A DNA stretch of 64,000 nucleotides from Hyphomicrobiales bacterium (GCA_017304475.1 JAFKKV010000011.1:434001-498000), one strand, 5' to 3'; counted from the first letter of the stretch, positions 7,994 to 17,895 are shown. The notes: generated by a model from the sequence alone, not told the origin. Numbers and translations: made by a program.

Positions 7994-8878
7994 ATGCGCG
8001 GCCTCAATCTCGACCATCTCAGGGCATTTGCCGATATTGCCGAACTCGGCAGCTTCTCGGCTGCGGCCGAGCGCGCCGGCATCACCCAGCCGGCGGTCAG
8101 CCTGCAGATTCGGCAGCTCGAAAGCCGGCTCGGCAGCCGCCTGATCGAGAGGGTCGGCCGGCGGGCGACACCGACCGCGGCCGGCAGCGAGCTGCTGGTC
8201 CATATCGCCCAGCTCGACGATGTCGTCGCGGCGATCTTCGACAGCATGGCGCGCCATGCCTCCGGCGCCGTCGGACGGGTCAGGCTCGGCACCGGTGCCA
8301 CCGCCTGCATCTATCTCCTGCCGCCGATCCTGCGCGGCCTGCGCCAGCGGCTGCCCTCCATCGAGATCACGGTCAGCACCGGCAATACCGCCGATGTGGT
8401 CAAGGCCGTGGAAGACAACACGCTGGATATCGGCCTGGTCACCATGCCGGTGTCCGGGCGCATGCTTGAGATCATCCCGGTCATGGAGGACGAATTCGTC
8501 GCGATCCAGTCGAGCGAGGGACCGGCCTTGCCGGAGCGGGTCAGCGCCGAAGCGCTGTCGCGCCTGCCGTTGCTGCTCTACGAACCGGGGGCCAATACCC
8601 GGCGGATCGCCGATGAATGGTTCGCGCGCGCCAATGTCCGCCTCAAGCCGGTCATGTCGCTTGGCAGCGTCGAGGCGATCAAGCAATTGGTGGCGGCAGG
8701 CCTCGGCGCCGCCATCCTGCCGCGCATGTCGGTGCCGGAGCCCGGCCGGCCGCCCGGTCTCGTTGTGCGCTCGCTGGCGCCCCGGCTGTCGCGCCAGCTT
8801 GTTCTGGTGATCCGGCGCGACAAGCCGCTGGGGCGGGCGCTGAAGGCGATGATCGAGGCCTTGAAGGCGGCCGGCTAG
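7994..8878 (+). CDS. LysR-family transcriptional regulator
   Basis: 294 residues. The N-terminal winged helix-turn-helix is clear (LDHLRAFADIAELGSFSAAAERAGITQPAVSLQIRQLE, residues about 5-42). It is followed by the linker helix and a two-lobe LysR effector-binding domain running to the end (GSVEAIKQLVAAGLGAAILP is a typical signature). The ATG at 7994 follows AAGGAAA; in-frame ATGs at 7949 and further upstream lack this. The effector is unknown. The divergent DUF1127-GNAT gene is the natural candidate target, and the palindrome at 7966-7980 the candidate operator. The 3' end runs into a hairpin shared with the convergent gor gene. Confidence 0.92.
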   Translation: MRGLNLDHLRAFADIAELGSFSAAAERAGITQPAVSLQIRQLESRLGSRLIERVGRRATPTAAGSELLVHIAQLDDVVAAIFDSMARHASGAVGRVRLGTGATACIYLLPPILRGLRQRLPSIEITVSTGNTADVVKAVEDNTLDIGLVTMPVSGRMLEIIPVMEDEFVAIQSSEGPALPERVSAEALSRLPLLLYEPGANTRRIADEWFARANVRLKPVMSLGSVEAIKQLVAAGLGAAILPRMSVPEPGRPPGLVVRSLAPRLSRQLVLVIRRDKPLGRALKAMIEALKAAG

Positions 8879-8896
8879 GCCGGTTCAGGCCGCCTT
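8864..8896. terminator. Hairpin shared by convergent lysR and gor 3' ends
   Basis: AAGGCGGCC (8864-8872) pairs perfectly with GGCCGCCTT (8888-8896). The 15-nt loop contains both stop codons (lysR TAG at 8876-8878, gor TGA complement at 8885-8887), and both proteins end with the same K-A-A encoding. There is no T-run, so intrinsic termination is uncertain; it may instead protect both mRNA ends. Confidence 0.35.
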
Positions 8897-10261
8897 GGCG
8901 TGTCTGGCACTTGGCGTCCGCATCGTCACCAGCTCTTCCGCGGCGGTCGGATGCACCGCCATGGTGGCGTCGAAATCCTCTTTCGTCGCACCCATCTTCA
9001 CCGCGATACCAGCCATCTGGATCATCTCGCCGGCATCCGCCCCGCAAATATGCACGCCGAGGACCTTGTCGGTCTCGCCGTCGACGACCAGCTTCATCAG
9101 GGTGCGGGTGTCGCGGCCGGACAGGGTGTGCTTCATCGGCCTGAACACGGCGCGATAGATGTCGACCGCATGGCCGCGCGCGCGGGCCTCCTGCTCGGTC
9201 AGCCCCACCGTGCCGATCTCGGGCTCGGAGAAGACCGCGGTCGGAATGGTCGAATGGTCGGCCGACCAGGGCTTGCCGCCGAAGATCGTGTCGGCGAAGG
9301 CGTGGCCCTCGCGGATCGCCACGGGCGTCAGGTTGACCCGGTTGGTGACGTCGCCCACCGCGAAGATCGAGGGCACCGACGAACGGCTGCGGCCGTCGAC
9401 CTTGACGGCGCCGGCTTCGTCGATCGCAACGCCCGCCGCCTCGAGGCCGAGGCCCGTTGTGTTCGGCTTGCGGCCGATCGCCGCCAGCACCTGGTCGGCC
9501 TCGACGGGCGCGTGGCCGTTCTTGAAATGGACGGTGAGGCCGGTCGCCGTCTTGTCGATGCCGGTGAACACGTCGCCCATGACGAGCGTGATGCCCTTCT
9601 TGGCATATTCGGCCATCAGATGGTCGCGCAGGTCGTCGTCGAAGCCGCGCAGGATCTTCTCGCCGCGATAGACCAGGGTGACCTGCGAGCCGAGGCCGGC
9701 GAAGACGCCGGCGAATTCGACCGCGATATAGCCGCCGCCGGCGATGACGATGCGCTTCGGCAGCTCGGCCAGGTGAAACACCTCGTTCGACGAGATCATG
9801 TGCTCGCGCCCGCGCAGGGTCTCGTCGGTGGTCGGATGGGCGCCGGTCGCGACCAGGATATAGCGCGCCGTGACGGTCGTGCCGTCGGCGAGCCTGACGC
9901 TGTGGGGGCCGGTGACGACGGCGCGCTGAGCGACGATCTCGACGCCGGCGCGGTCGAGATTGGCCCGATAGGCCGCCTCCAGCCGGTCGATTTCCTTGTC
10001 CTTGTTGGCGATCAGGGTCGGCCAGTCGAACGCGGCCGGCCCGACGGTCCAGCCATAGCCGCGGGCGTCCTCGATATGCTCGTGATATTGCGAGGCATAG
10101 ACCAGGAGCTTCTTGGGCACGCAGCCCCTGATGACGCAGGTGCCGCCGACCCGGTATTCCTCGGCCACTTTCACCTTGGCGCCATGGGTCGCCGCGATGC
10201 GGGCGGCTCTCACGCCGCCCGAACCGGCTCCAATGACGAACAGATCGACGTCGTAGGCCAT
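8885..10261 (-). CDS. gor: Glutathione-disulfide reductase
   Basis: 458 residues. FAD/NADPH enzyme that reduces GSSG to GSH in the cytoplasm. Seen in order: FAD-binding GAGSGG near the N-terminus; the redox disulfide motif GGTCVIRGCVPKK; the NADPH-binding Rossmann motif GGGYIAVEFAG; the second FAD motif ending in FAVGDVT; and the C-terminal dimer-interface motif HPTAAEE with the catalytic His. The ATG at 10261 follows GAGAGGAA and starts directly with the FAD strand (MAYDVDLFVIGAG); an in-frame ATG 24 codons upstream is unlikely. It is divergent from tctC. Several glutathione-linked enzymes (two GSTs, MaiA) lie elsewhere in the window. Confidence 0.97.
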   Translation of the reverse strand: MAYDVDLFVIGAGSGGVRAARIAATHGAKVKVAEEYRVGGTCVIRGCVPKKLLVYASQYHEHIEDARGYGWTVGPAAFDWPTLIANKDKEIDRLEAAYRANLDRAGVEIVAQRAVVTGPHSVRLADGTTVTARYILVATGAHPTTDETLRGREHMISSNEVFHLAELPKRIVIAGGGYIAVEFAGVFAGLGSQVTLVYRGEKILRGFDDDLRDHLMAEYAKKGITLVMGDVFTGIDKTATGLTVHFKNGHAPVEADQVLAAIGRKPNTTGLGLEAAGVAIDEAGAVKVDGRSRSSVPSIFAVGDVTNRVNLTPVAIREGHAFADTIFGGKPWSADHSTIPTAVFSEPEIGTVGLTEQEARARGHAVDIYRAVFRPMKHTLSGRDTRTLMKLVVDGETDKVLGVHICGADAGEMIQMAGIAVKMGATKEDFDATMAVHPTAAEELVTMRTPSARHAKAA

Positions 10262-10423
10262 GCCCGTTTCCTCTCGAATTTCGGTTGCCAAGATAGGGAT
10301 TATCGGCTCGAAGCGACAGGTGGCATCGATCACAGGGCAGATCCGCTGAAATCAGGGTTTTCCCTCTATGGCCGGCATGGGCCGGGGCGGCGAAAGTCGG
10401 CCAAACGATTTGGGGAGGAAATA

Positions 10424-11401
10424 ATGAGCGTCTTGACGCGCCGTGAAGCCGTCGCCTGTTCGGCGGCCGCGCTGGCAACCCTCTACGGCACGCCCTTGCG
10501 CGCTCAGGCCCTGCCCGAACTGAAGCTGATGGTGCCGGCGGCCCCCGGCGGCGGCTGGGACCAGACGGCGCGGGTGATGCAGGGCGTCTTGACGACCCAG
10601 CGCCTGGTGCGCTCGGCGCAGGTCAACAATGTGCCTGGCGCCGGCGGCACGATCGGGCTTGCCCAGTTCATCAACGGCTTCCGCGGGGATCCGTCCGGCC
10701 TGATGGTCTCGGGTTTCGTCATGGTCGGCGCCATCTTGATGAACAAGTCGCCGGTGACGCTCGCCGAGGTCACTCCGATCGCCAGGCTGACCGGCGAATG
10801 GCAGGCGCTGGTGGTTGCCCAGAATTCGCCGATCAAGTCGGTGCAGGACCTGATCAATGCGCTGAAGGCCGACGTCACCAAGGTGAGCTGGGGCGGCGGC
10901 TCGGCCGGCGGCGTCGATCACATCACCGCGGCGATGTTCGCCGGCAAGGCCGGAGCCGACGGTTCGAAGGTCAATTACATCGCCCATGCCGGCGGCGGCG
11001 AGGCGCTCGCCGCCATCCTGTCCGGCCGGGTGACGGTCGGGGTCAGCGGCGGCAGCGAGTTCGAGCAGCATGTCAAGGGCCGGCGTTTGCGCTGGCTCGG
11101 TTTCACCGCCCCGAAGGGCACGCCCGACCTGCCGGGGCCGACGCTCGCCGACCAGGGTTTCGACCTCGAGCTGCAGAACTGGCGCGGCCTGTTCGCCGCC
11201 GCCGGCATCAATGACGAGCAGCGCGCCAGTCTCACCAAGCTGGCCAATGACATGGCCAAGTCCAAGGCCTGGATCGACCAGATCGGCCAGAAGGGCTGGC
11301 AGGACACCTATCTCGACGGCCCCGCCTTCGCGAGCTTCGTCGCCGAGGAGATCAAGCGGGTCGACGGCGTGCTGCGCGATCTCGGGCTGGTGAGGGCGTA
11401 A
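10424..11401 (+). CDS. tctC: Tripartite tricarboxylate transporter, periplasmic binding protein TctC
   Basis: 325 residues. Solute receptor of a TTT-family transporter. The N-terminal MSVLTRREAVACSAAALATL has a twin-arginine-like RR before a hydrophobic stretch and a cleavage region at about AQA, so it is exported. The mature part has the family pattern (LMVPAAPGGGWDQTARVMQ, NVPGAGGTIGLAQF). GGGGAGGAAATA precedes the ATG. It is the first gene of tctCBA: its stop TAA overlaps the tctB ATG by one base (TAATG). The substrate is probably citrate or another di/tricarboxylate, but TctC paralogues bind many carboxylates. No tctDE two-component genes are adjacent. Confidence 0.92.
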   Translation: MSVLTRREAVACSAAALATLYGTPLRAQALPELKLMVPAAPGGGWDQTARVMQGVLTTQRLVRSAQVNNVPGAGGTIGLAQFINGFRGDPSGLMVSGFVMVGAILMNKSPVTLAEVTPIARLTGEWQALVVAQNSPIKSVQDLINALKADVTKVSWGGGSAGGVDHITAAMFAGKAGADGSKVNYIAHAGGGEALAAILSGRVTVGVSGGSEFEQHVKGRRLRWLGFTAPKGTPDLPGPTLADQGFDLELQNWRGLFAAAGINDEQRASLTKLANDMAKSKAWIDQIGQKGWQDTYLDGPAFASFVAEEIKRVDGVLRDLGLVRA

Positions 11402-11874
11402 TGGCGGATGAAAGCCGTGTCGTTGCCGATCGTCCGGTCATGGCGATCGGCGCCGCTCTTCTGGTGGTCGCCGCCGTCGTGCTGTGGCAGTCCTGGGGCC
11501 TGAGGGCGAGCTTCGGCAATCAGGCGATCGGCCCGCAGATGATGCCGCTTCTGGTCAGCGGCCTGCTGGCCCTGTTCGGCGTCCTGACCATCCGGGAAGG
11601 GCTGCGCGGCGCGGCGCCGGCACGCGACAGCGAGGACTGGTCCGCGATCATCTGGATCGCCGGCGGCCTCGCCGTGATGATCTGCCTGATCCCGCGGGCG
11701 GGCTTCGTGCCGGGAACCGCCATCCTGTTCGCCGCCACGGCGCGTGCCTTCGGCTCGACGCGCGCCCTGGTCGACCTGACGCTCGGCGCGGTCATCGCCC
11801 TTGTCGTCTATCTGTTCTTCGTCCGTGTCCTCGGCCTCTCGCTGCCTTCGGGCCTTTTCGAAACCCTGTTCTGA
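11401..11874 (+). CDS. tctB: Tripartite tricarboxylate transporter small membrane subunit TctB
   Basis: 157 residues with four predicted membrane segments (about 12-32, 40-60, 80-115 as two, 120-150), as expected for TctB. Residues GNQAIGPQMMPLLVSGLLAL match the conserved 'G-x-x-x-P' loop of the family. It starts in overlap with the tctC stop (TAATG), implying coupled translation, and is followed after 9 nt by tctA. TctB is the poorly conserved small subunit that sits with TctA in the inner membrane. Confidence 0.9.
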   Translation: MADESRVVADRPVMAIGAALLVVAAVVLWQSWGLRASFGNQAIGPQMMPLLVSGLLALFGVLTIREGLRGAAPARDSEDWSAIIWIAGGLAVMICLIPRAGFVPGTAILFAATARAFGSTRALVDLTLGAVIALVVYLFFVRVLGLSLPSGLFETLF

Positions 11875-11883
11875 GCGGCCCCG

Positions 11884-13389
11884 ATGGAAACCCTCTCTGC
11901 CCTTATGAACGGCCTGACCATCGCGATCCAGCCGGGCAATCTCCTGTTCGCGCTGGTCGGCGTGACGCTCGGCACGGCGGTCGGCGTGCTGCCCGGCATC
12001 GGCCCCGCGATGACGGTCGCGCTGCTCCTGCCCATCACCTTCAAGATGGATCCCGGCGGCTCGCTGATCATGTTCGCCGGCATCTATTACGGCGCCATGT
12101 ATGGCGGCTCGACCACCTCGATCCTGCTCAATACGCCGGGCGAGAGCGCCTCCATCGTCACTGCCCTGGAGGGCAACAAGATGGCCCGCGCCGGGCGCGG
12201 CGGCCCGGCGCTCGCCACGGCCGCGATCGGCTCCTTCGTCGCGGGCACGATCGCCACGGCCCTGCTGACGGTCCTGGCGCCGACGCTCGCCGAGCTCGCC
12301 ATCGCCTTCGGGCCTGAAGACTATTTCGCGCTGATGCTGGTCGCCTTCGTCACGGTCTCGGCGACCTTCGGCTCGTCGCGCCTGCGCGGCCTGACATCGC
12401 TGGCCGTCGGCCTGACGCTCGGACTGGTCGGCATCGAGAAGATCACCGGCCAGTCGCGGCTCGACTTCGGCATTCCCGACCTGCTCGACGGCCTGGAGGT
12501 GACAACCGTGGCGGTCGCCATGTTCGCGGTCGGCGAAGCCATGGCGGTGGCCGCTGCCCGCGCCCGGGCCGGCGACGAAGTGGTGGAGGCGATCAGGGGC
12601 TCGCTCTGGATGACCAGGGCGGACTGGCGCCGGTCCTGGGGACCGTGGCTGCGCGGAACCGCCTTCGGCTTTCCGATCGGGGCCCTGCCGGCCGGCGGCG
12701 CGGAGATCCCGACCTTTCTCTCCTATGCGACAGAGAAGCGGATCAGCAAGCATCCGGAGGAGTTCGGCAAGGGCGCCATCGAGGGGGTCGCCGGCCCGGA
12801 GGCCGCCAACAACGCCTCGGCCGCCGGCACGCTGGTGCCGCTCCTGACGCTCGGCATTCCGACCTCGGCGACCGCCGCCATCATGCTCGCCGGCTTCCAG
12901 CAATATAACCTTCAGCCCGGCCCGCTGCTGTTCGTCACCTCGGCGGATGTGGTCTGGGGCCTGATCGCTTCGCTGTTCATCGCGAATTTCATGCTGATCG
13001 TGCTGAACCTGCCGCTCGTCGGCGTCTGGGTCCGGCTCCTGATGATCCCCAGGCCTTGGCTCTATGGCGGCATCCTGGTCTTTGCGACCGTCGGCGTTCT
13101 CGCGGCCAAATCGTCCCTGGTCGAGCTGACCCTGGTTCTGCTGCTCGGCCTGCTGGCCTTCGGCATGCGCCGCTTCGATTATCCGATCGCGCCGGTCATC
13201 GTCGGCATGATCCTCGGGCCGATGGCGGAAACCCAGCTGCGCCGGGCGCTGCAGATCTCCAACGGCGATCCGATGGTGCTGCTGAGCAGCCCGATCTCGG
13301 CGACGCTGCTGGTCGTCGCCGTGCTCGCGCTGTTCGGGCCGATGCTCTGGGCAAGGCTCGGCTGGTCGATGAAGTCGGACGAGGACTGA
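11884..13389 (+). CDS. tctA: Tripartite tricarboxylate transporter large permease TctA
   Basis: 501 residues, about twelve hydrophobic segments. Family signatures are plain: [17 protein letters not shown], the glycine-rich [20 protein letters not shown], and the second PGA-like repeat [23 protein letters not shown]. It carries out sodium- or proton-driven uptake of carboxylates delivered by TctC. It is the last gene of tctCBA. After it come 65 bases with no clear terminator before the convergent DUF2059 gene. The long open frame on the opposite strand across this gene is a shadow. Confidence 0.95.
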   Translation: METLSALMNGLTIAIQPGNLLFALVGVTLGTAVGVLPGIGPAMTVALLLPITFKMDPGGSLIMFAGIYYGAMYGGSTTSILLNTPGESASIVTALEGNKMARAGRGGPALATAAIGSFVAGTIATALLTVLAPTLAELAIAFGPEDYFALMLVAFVTVSATFGSSRLRGLTSLAVGLTLGLVGIEKITGQSRLDFGIPDLLDGLEVTTVAVAMFAVGEAMAVAAARARAGDEVVEAIRGSLWMTRADWRRSWGPWLRGTAFGFPIGALPAGGAEIPTFLSYATEKRISKHPEEFGKGAIEGVAGPEAANNASAAGTLVPLLTLGIPTSATAAIMLAGFQQYNLQPGPLLFVTSADVVWGLIASLFIANFMLIVLNLPLVGVWVRLLMIPRPWLYGGILVFATVGVLAAKSSLVELTLVLLLGLLAFGMRRFDYPIAPVIVGMILGPMAETQLRRALQISNGDPMVLLSSPISATLLVVAVLALFGPMLWARLGWSMKSDED

Positions 13390-13454
13390 AACGTCCTTTA
13401 AGCGGAAACACGCTGGTCGCAGCCGGGCTTGGTCGCCCGGCCGCGATCCGGCCG

Positions 13455-14021
13455 TCAGAGCCGGATGCCGCGCTTCTGGAACTCTTCGCGGAAGCGCTGG
13501 ACGAGATCGCGGGTCACGACCTGGCTCCACTGCTGCGAGCGGGCGAAGGTCTCTTCCATGATCGAGGGCACCGTGCGCACCAGCTTCTGGCCTTCGGCCG
13601 ACTGGTAGAACGCCTGGATGCGCTTCAGTTCGTCCATGGTGAAACGCTGGGCGTAGGCGACCGAAATCGACTGGATCAGCTCGTTGACGCGCGGCTGGAA
13701 CTCGGTCTTGAGCAGCTCGCCGACTTCGTTGAACTGGCGCCCGAGATCCGGGTTGGTCGGCAGGAACATGGCCTTGGCCTGCTCGATGAAGGCCGGAATG
13801 ACGTTTTCGAACGAGGCGGAGGCGCCCGACAGTTCGACCACCTGGCGGGCCAGCGCGATCTGCTCGGGCGCGACGGTGGGAGCGGCCGGCTGCGGCGCGG
13901 GGGCGGCCTGGGCCAGCGAGGAACCGGGGCGCTGCGCAGGCGCATTCTGCGCGAAGGCAGCGTGCGGCACGGCCAAAGCGGCAGCAGCCAGCGCGGCGGC
14001 GGCGAACGAACGGGCGAGCAT
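13455..14021 (-). CDS. DUF2059 exported protein
   Basis: 188 residues. Signal peptide (LARSFAAAALAAAALAVPHAAFA, cleavage about residue 24), then a Pro/Ala/Gln-rich linker, then a helical DUF2059 domain (RQFNEVGELLKTEFQPRVNEL, FTMDELKRIQAFYQSAEGQKL). Periplasmic; the function of the family is not established. The ATG at 14021 follows GAGGAG; an ATG 21 codons upstream has no such site and would overlap rpiA. It lies 55 nt downstream of rpiA on the same strand and may be co-transcribed with it. Confidence 0.85.
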   Translation of the reverse strand: MLARSFAAAALAAAALAVPHAAFAQNAPAQRPGSSLAQAAPAPQPAAPTVAPEQIALARQVVELSGASASFENVIPAFIEQAKAMFLPTNPDLGRQFNEVGELLKTEFQPRVNELIQSISVAYAQRFTMDELKRIQAFYQSAEGQKLVRTVPSIMEETFARSQQWSQVVTRDLVQRFREEFQKRGIRL

Positions 14022-14076
14022 CAGAGAAACTCCTCGAGACAGCGAGCGGCCGAAGAATCCCGCGGCGGCGTCAATA

Positions 14077-14778
14077 TCAAACACGTCCTACGACCTCCGC
14101 GCCCCCAGGGGAAGCAATGATCGCGAAACTGGCTAGGCCAATGAACAATCCGTGCTCAACGACACCGGGCACGGCGTGGAGGCGGGCCGCAAGCGCGGCC
14201 GGATCGGCGATCCGCCCACAGGCTGCGTCAAGGATGATGTGACCGCCGTCCGTGACGAAAACATGGCCGTCCGGCTTGTTGCGCACCGTCAGGGCGGCCG
14301 GGCAGCCGGCTGCCGCGAGCACGCCGGCGATCGCGCGGCGGGTCGCCTCCAGGCCGAACATGTTGACTTCGATCGGCAGGGGGAAGCGGCCGAGCGCCGG
14401 CACCTGCTTGGAGGCGTCGGCAATCACGATCATCCGCGCCGAGGCGGCGGCCACGATCTTTTCCCTGAGCAGCGCACCGCCGCCGCCCTTGATCAGGTTG
14501 AGCGCCGGGTCGATCTCGTCGGCGCCGTCAATGGTCAGATCGAGCTCCGGCGTCTCGTCAAGCGTGGTCAGCGGCACTTTCAGCCGCTCCGCCTGGGCGC
14601 GCGTCACCTCGGAGGTCGGCACGCCGACCACCTTGAGGCCGCCGGCGACCCGTTCCGCGAGCAGGTCGACGAAATGCTTGGCGGTCGAGCCGGTGCCGAG
14701 CCCGAGCCGCATGCCGTCCTCGACAAAGGACAGCGCCTTGGCGGCGGCGTCGCGCTTCAGGGCCTCGGGATCGCTCAT
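14077..14778 (-). CDS. rpiA: Ribose-5-phosphate isomerase A
   Basis: 233 residues. Interconverts ribose 5-phosphate and ribulose 5-phosphate in the cytoplasmic pentose phosphate pathway. Family motifs are all present: [22 protein letters not shown] (phosphate loop), the catalytic-site segment [29 protein letters not shown], and the C-terminal [10 protein letters not shown]. The length is normal for RpiA. The start is at 14778; the upstream ribosome binding site is weak. Confidence 0.97.
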   Translation of the reverse strand: MSDPEALKRDAAAKALSFVEDGMRLGLGTGSTAKHFVDLLAERVAGGLKVVGVPTSEVTRAQAERLKVPLTTLDETPELDLTIDGADEIDPALNLIKGGGGALLREKIVAAASARMIVIADASKQVPALGRFPLPIEVNMFGLEATRRAIAGVLAAAGCPAALTVRNKPDGHVFVTDGGHIILDAACGRIADPAALAARLHAVPGVVEHGLFIGLASFAIIASPGGAEVVGRV

Positions 14779-15008
14779 GCGAAAGGTTCCAACGTGAAAC
14801 TGGAGGGCGGATAGCGCGGCCGGGCGGCGAGGTCCAGTCCTTTAGGGTTTTTTACGGGGTCAGGACAGGCATCGCGGCAGAGATTTTCGCCCGCCTCCGC
14901 CGGATCCGCCTTGCGCGCGACTCCACCGCTCCATTCGTCACGGCCGTGACAAGAATGGCCTTGACGCCGCCGGCCGTGCCGGACACCACCGTGCCCAGCC
15001 TCGCCCGC

Positions 15009-16748
15009 TTAGAAATCCACGACGTCCATGCGCGGCACGGCGCTCGGGCTGATCACCTCGAGATTCGGCTCCGGCACCGGATCGCCGCTGTCGCGGAACC
15101 GGTTGACGATCGGATAGCGCCGGTCGCGGCCGAAATTGCGCGCGGTCACCTTCACGCCGGGCGCCGCCTGGCGGCGCTTATATTCGGCGATCGCCAGCAG
15201 CCGCTCGACCTTCTTGACCGTATCCCGGTCGTAACCCTCGGCGACGATGGAGGCGACGGAAGCCTCCCGCTCGACCAGCCGCTCCAGGATGGCGTCGAGC
15301 ACGTCATAGGGCGGCAGCGAATCCTGGTCTTTCTGGTTCTCGCGCAGCTCGGCCGAGGGCGGCTTGGTGATGATATTGGGCGGGATCACCTCGCCGTCGG
15401 GGCCGAGCGCGCCGGGGGGCTTCCAGCGGTTGCGCAGGGCCGACAGCCGGAACACCTCGGTCTTGTAGATGTCCTTGATCGGATTGTAGCCGCCGTTCAT
15501 GTCGCCATAGATGGTGGCGTAGCCGACCGACATCTCGCTCTTGTTGCCCGTGGTCACCACCATCGCGCCGAACTTGTTGGAGATCGACATCAGGATCGTG
15601 CCGCGCGCCCGGCTCTGCAGGTTTTCCTCGGTGATGTCGCGGTTGCTGCCCTTGAACAGTGGCGCGAGCGATGATTCCAGCCCTTCCACCGCGCCCGAGA
15701 TCGGCACCACGTCATAACGCACGCCGAGCGCGCGGGCGCAGGCGAAGGCGTCCTTCAGCGATTCCTCGGACGTGAAGATATAGGGCAGCATGACGCAATG
15801 GACCCGATCAGGGCCGAGCGCATCGACCGCCATGGCCGCGCAGATCGCCGAATCGATGCCGCCGGACAGGCCGAGCACGACGCCCGGAAAGCGGTTCTTC
15901 TCGACATAGTCGCGCAGGCCCAGCACGCAGGCCTGGTAATCGGCCTCGTCGCCGGTGGCATGGGCGTGGATCGGGCCGGAAAAGCTCCAGGCGCCCTCGG
16001 CCTTGCGCGCCTCGACAAAGGCGAGCGTCTCGACGAAGGCCGGCAATTGCATGGCCAGCCGGTGATCGGCATTGACCGCCAGCGAAGCGCCGTCGAACAC
16101 CAGTTCGTCCTGGCCGCCGATCTGGTTGACATAGACCATCGGCAGACCGGATTCGGTGATGCGGGCGATGATGGTGTTCATCCGCTCGTCATAGACCGTT
16201 TCGCGATAGGGCGAGCCATTGGGCACGACGAAGAACTCAGCGCCCGTCTCCGACAGGGTCTCGACGACCTCGGTGCTCCAGATGTCCTCGCAGATCGGAA
16301 AGCCGATGCGCACGCCGCGCACATTGATCGGGCCGGGCAGGGGGCCGGGCGCAAACACCCGCTTCTCGTCGAACACCGAATAATTCGGCAGGTCGACCTT
16401 GTAGCGCACGGCCTGGATCAGCCCGGCATCGCAATAAACCGCGGCATTGTAGACCTTGCCGCCGTCGGCCCAGGGCGTGGTCACCACCATGGCCGGACCG
16501 CCGTCGGCGGTGTCGCGCGCCAGCTGCTCGACCGCCTGCCGGCAGGCCGCCTGGAAGGCCGGCTTCAGCACCAGGTCCTCCGGCGGATAGCCGGACAGGA
16601 ACAACTCGGAAAAGACGATGAGGTCGGCCTGGCGGGCCGCGGCGTCGGCGCGGGCCGCACGGGCCTTGGCGAGATTGCCTGATACATCGCCCATGACCGG
16701 GTTGAGCTGGGCGATGGCGAGGCGGAGCGATGAGGGCGGCTGGGACAT
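15009..16748 (-). CDS. nadE: Glutamine-dependent NAD+ synthetase
   Basis: 579 residues, two domains. Residues 1 to about 270 form a nitrilase-type glutaminase with the triad Glu48 (FSELFLSGYPPEDL), Lys117 (RYKVDLPNY) and Cys153 (GFPICEDIW). The C-terminal part is the ATP-pyrophosphatase NAD synthase domain with the P-loop LGLSGGIDSA and the later YKTEVFRLSALRN. It converts deamido-NAD+ to NAD+ using glutamine ammonia passed between domains. The start at 16748 fits the family N-terminus; a further 43-codon upstream extension is not conserved-looking. It is monocistronic as far as can be seen. Confidence 0.96.
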   Translation of the reverse strand: MSQPPSSLRLAIAQLNPVMGDVSGNLAKARAARADAAARQADLIVFSELFLSGYPPEDLVLKPAFQAACRQAVEQLARDTADGGPAMVVTTPWADGGKVYNAAVYCDAGLIQAVRYKVDLPNYSVFDEKRVFAPGPLPGPINVRGVRIGFPICEDIWSTEVVETLSETGAEFFVVPNGSPYRETVYDERMNTIIARITESGLPMVYVNQIGGQDELVFDGASLAVNADHRLAMQLPAFVETLAFVEARKAEGAWSFSGPIHAHATGDEADYQACVLGLRDYVEKNRFPGVVLGLSGGIDSAICAAMAVDALGPDRVHCVMLPYIFTSEESLKDAFACARALGVRYDVVPISGAVEGLESSLAPLFKGSNRDITEENLQSRARGTILMSISNKFGAMVVTTGNKSEMSVGYATIYGDMNGGYNPIKDIYKTEVFRLSALRNRWKPPGALGPDGEVIPPNIITKPPSAELRENQKDQDSLPPYDVLDAILERLVEREASVASIVAEGYDRDTVKKVERLLAIAEYKRRQAAPGVKVTARNFGRDRRYPIVNRFRDSGDPVPEPNLEVISPSAVPRMDVVDF

Positions 16749-16921
16749 GGCCAAGATGTAACGCGCCGCGTGACGGTTCTCAATGTCGGGCCGGCTTTGC
16801 GCCGCTGCATGGCTCGATCGGCGTCGAACCGGCGGCTCGAACTTTCTGAACGAAAGGTAAAAATGCAGAAATGCCAAGTGCTTGTCGGGTGTCTTTCTTT
16901 AACGCAGCAGTAACCTTGATG

Positions 16922-16931
16922 ATTCATGAAT
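16922..16931. promoter_or_regulatory. 10-bp perfect palindrome upstream of the outer-membrane gene
   Basis: ATTCATGAAT is a perfect palindrome 51 bp before the ATG of the 16983 gene, in the divergent nadE/omp spacer. It may be a regulator half-site or simply chance; no second copy is visible nearby. Confidence 0.25.
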
Positions 16932-16982
16932 GGACGCGTTCGACATCGGCGGCACGAGTCGTTGCCGCGCGGGGGATGAGTC

Positions 16983-17819
16983 ATGACGAGGCGTATCAGG
17001 ACGGCTCTCGGGGCGATGGCGCTGGCCTTGGCTGCCGCCGGCGGCGCGCAGGCAGCCGACATGCCGCTCCGGGGCTCCCTTCCGAGCTACGACACCGCAC
17101 CTGTCGCCGATTGGGGCGGCTTCTATATCGGCGGCTTTTACGGCTACTCCAACACGGCGATCAACACCGGACCGACCCAGGCCACCTTTGCTGCCGCGCA
17201 GTCGATGACCTTGCCGCCTTCGACGGTCACGGCACTGCAGGCCGCCGCGTCAAGCGGTTCGGTCACAGGCCACGCCTTCGGGGCTTTCGTCGGCTACAAT
17301 ATTCAGTTTGAAGACGTCGTCGTCGGTATCGAAGCCGACTATACGCGGCAGAATGCGGCGAGGAGCGATTCGCTTCGGACACCTGATTCCACAGGTACGA
17401 CGAATTCTCCGTCGATATACGGGCCACCAGGTACCTATTATATCGGCCAGCAGGTGGCCACGGCCAGGGTGCAGGTCTCGGACTACATGACATTCCGGGC
17501 CCGCGCCGGTTGGGATCTCGGCTACTTCATGCCGTTTGCGACCGCGGGCGTTGCGATCGGCCGAGGTACCGAAAGCAATCAATACACCGCGCTGGTCTGC
17601 CCGGGGTCGACGCCTGGCTGCGGGTCACCGACGGTCGCCAGCCTGCCGTGGCAGCGCACGGTGACGGCGGCGGGCCTTGCCTATGGCGCGGGCGTGGACA
17701 TTCGCCTCGCGCGCTATCTCCTGCTGCGTGCGGAGTATCAGGGGGTATCCTTCTCCAAATTTGGGTCCGGCCCGGTGACGATCCACACAGCGCGTGTTGG
17801 CGCGGGCCTGCGCTTCTAG
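16983..17819 (+). CDS. Outer-membrane beta-barrel protein (Omp25/31-like)
   Basis: 278 residues. Signal peptide at residues 1 to about 24 (ALGAMALALAAAGGAQAAD). The mature chain begins with the pattern usual for rhizobial Omp25/Omp31-type barrels (W-G-G-F-Y-I-G-G-F-Y-G-Y) and ends in an aromatic residue after alternating strands (VGAGLRF), the C-terminal signal for outer-membrane insertion. It should be an eight-stranded barrel. A Gly/Ser/Tyr-rich loop at about 110-160 (RTPDSTGTTNSPSIYGPPG) is likely surface exposed. GGGGGATGAGTC precedes the ATG. A strong terminator follows at 17841. Role: envelope structure or minor pore. Confidence 0.85.
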   Translation: MTRRIRTALGAMALALAAAGGAQAADMPLRGSLPSYDTAPVADWGGFYIGGFYGYSNTAINTGPTQATFAAAQSMTLPPSTVTALQAAASSGSVTGHAFGAFVGYNIQFEDVVVGIEADYTRQNAARSDSLRTPDSTGTTNSPSIYGPPGTYYIGQQVATARVQVSDYMTFRARAGWDLGYFMPFATAGVAIGRGTESNQYTALVCPGSTPGCGSPTVASLPWQRTVTAAGLAYGAGVDIRLARYLLLRAEYQGVSFSKFGSGPVTIHTARVGAGLRF

Positions 17820-17840
17820 CGATCGGCGCTCGAATTGAAG

Positions 17841-17874
17841 AGGCCCGCGCCGGTCACCCGGCGCGGGCCTTTTT
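17841..17874 (+). terminator. Strong rho-independent terminator after the barrel gene
   Basis: A perfect 13-bp GC-rich stem (AGGCCCGCGCCGG, 17841-17853, with its complement 17858-17870), a 4-nt loop TCAC, and a T-run TTTTT on the plus strand. It sits 21 bp after the barrel stop codon and just before the convergent DAHP synthase end. On the minus strand there is only a weak T stretch. Confidence 0.93.
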
Positions 17875-17895
17875 CATGTCGTCGCTGCAGCCCGC

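Noticed and set aside
11308..13530. 740-codon open frame opposite tctA
   Set aside because: Composition is shadow-like (Arg, Gly, Asp, His rich) with no domain; tctA has all family motifs.
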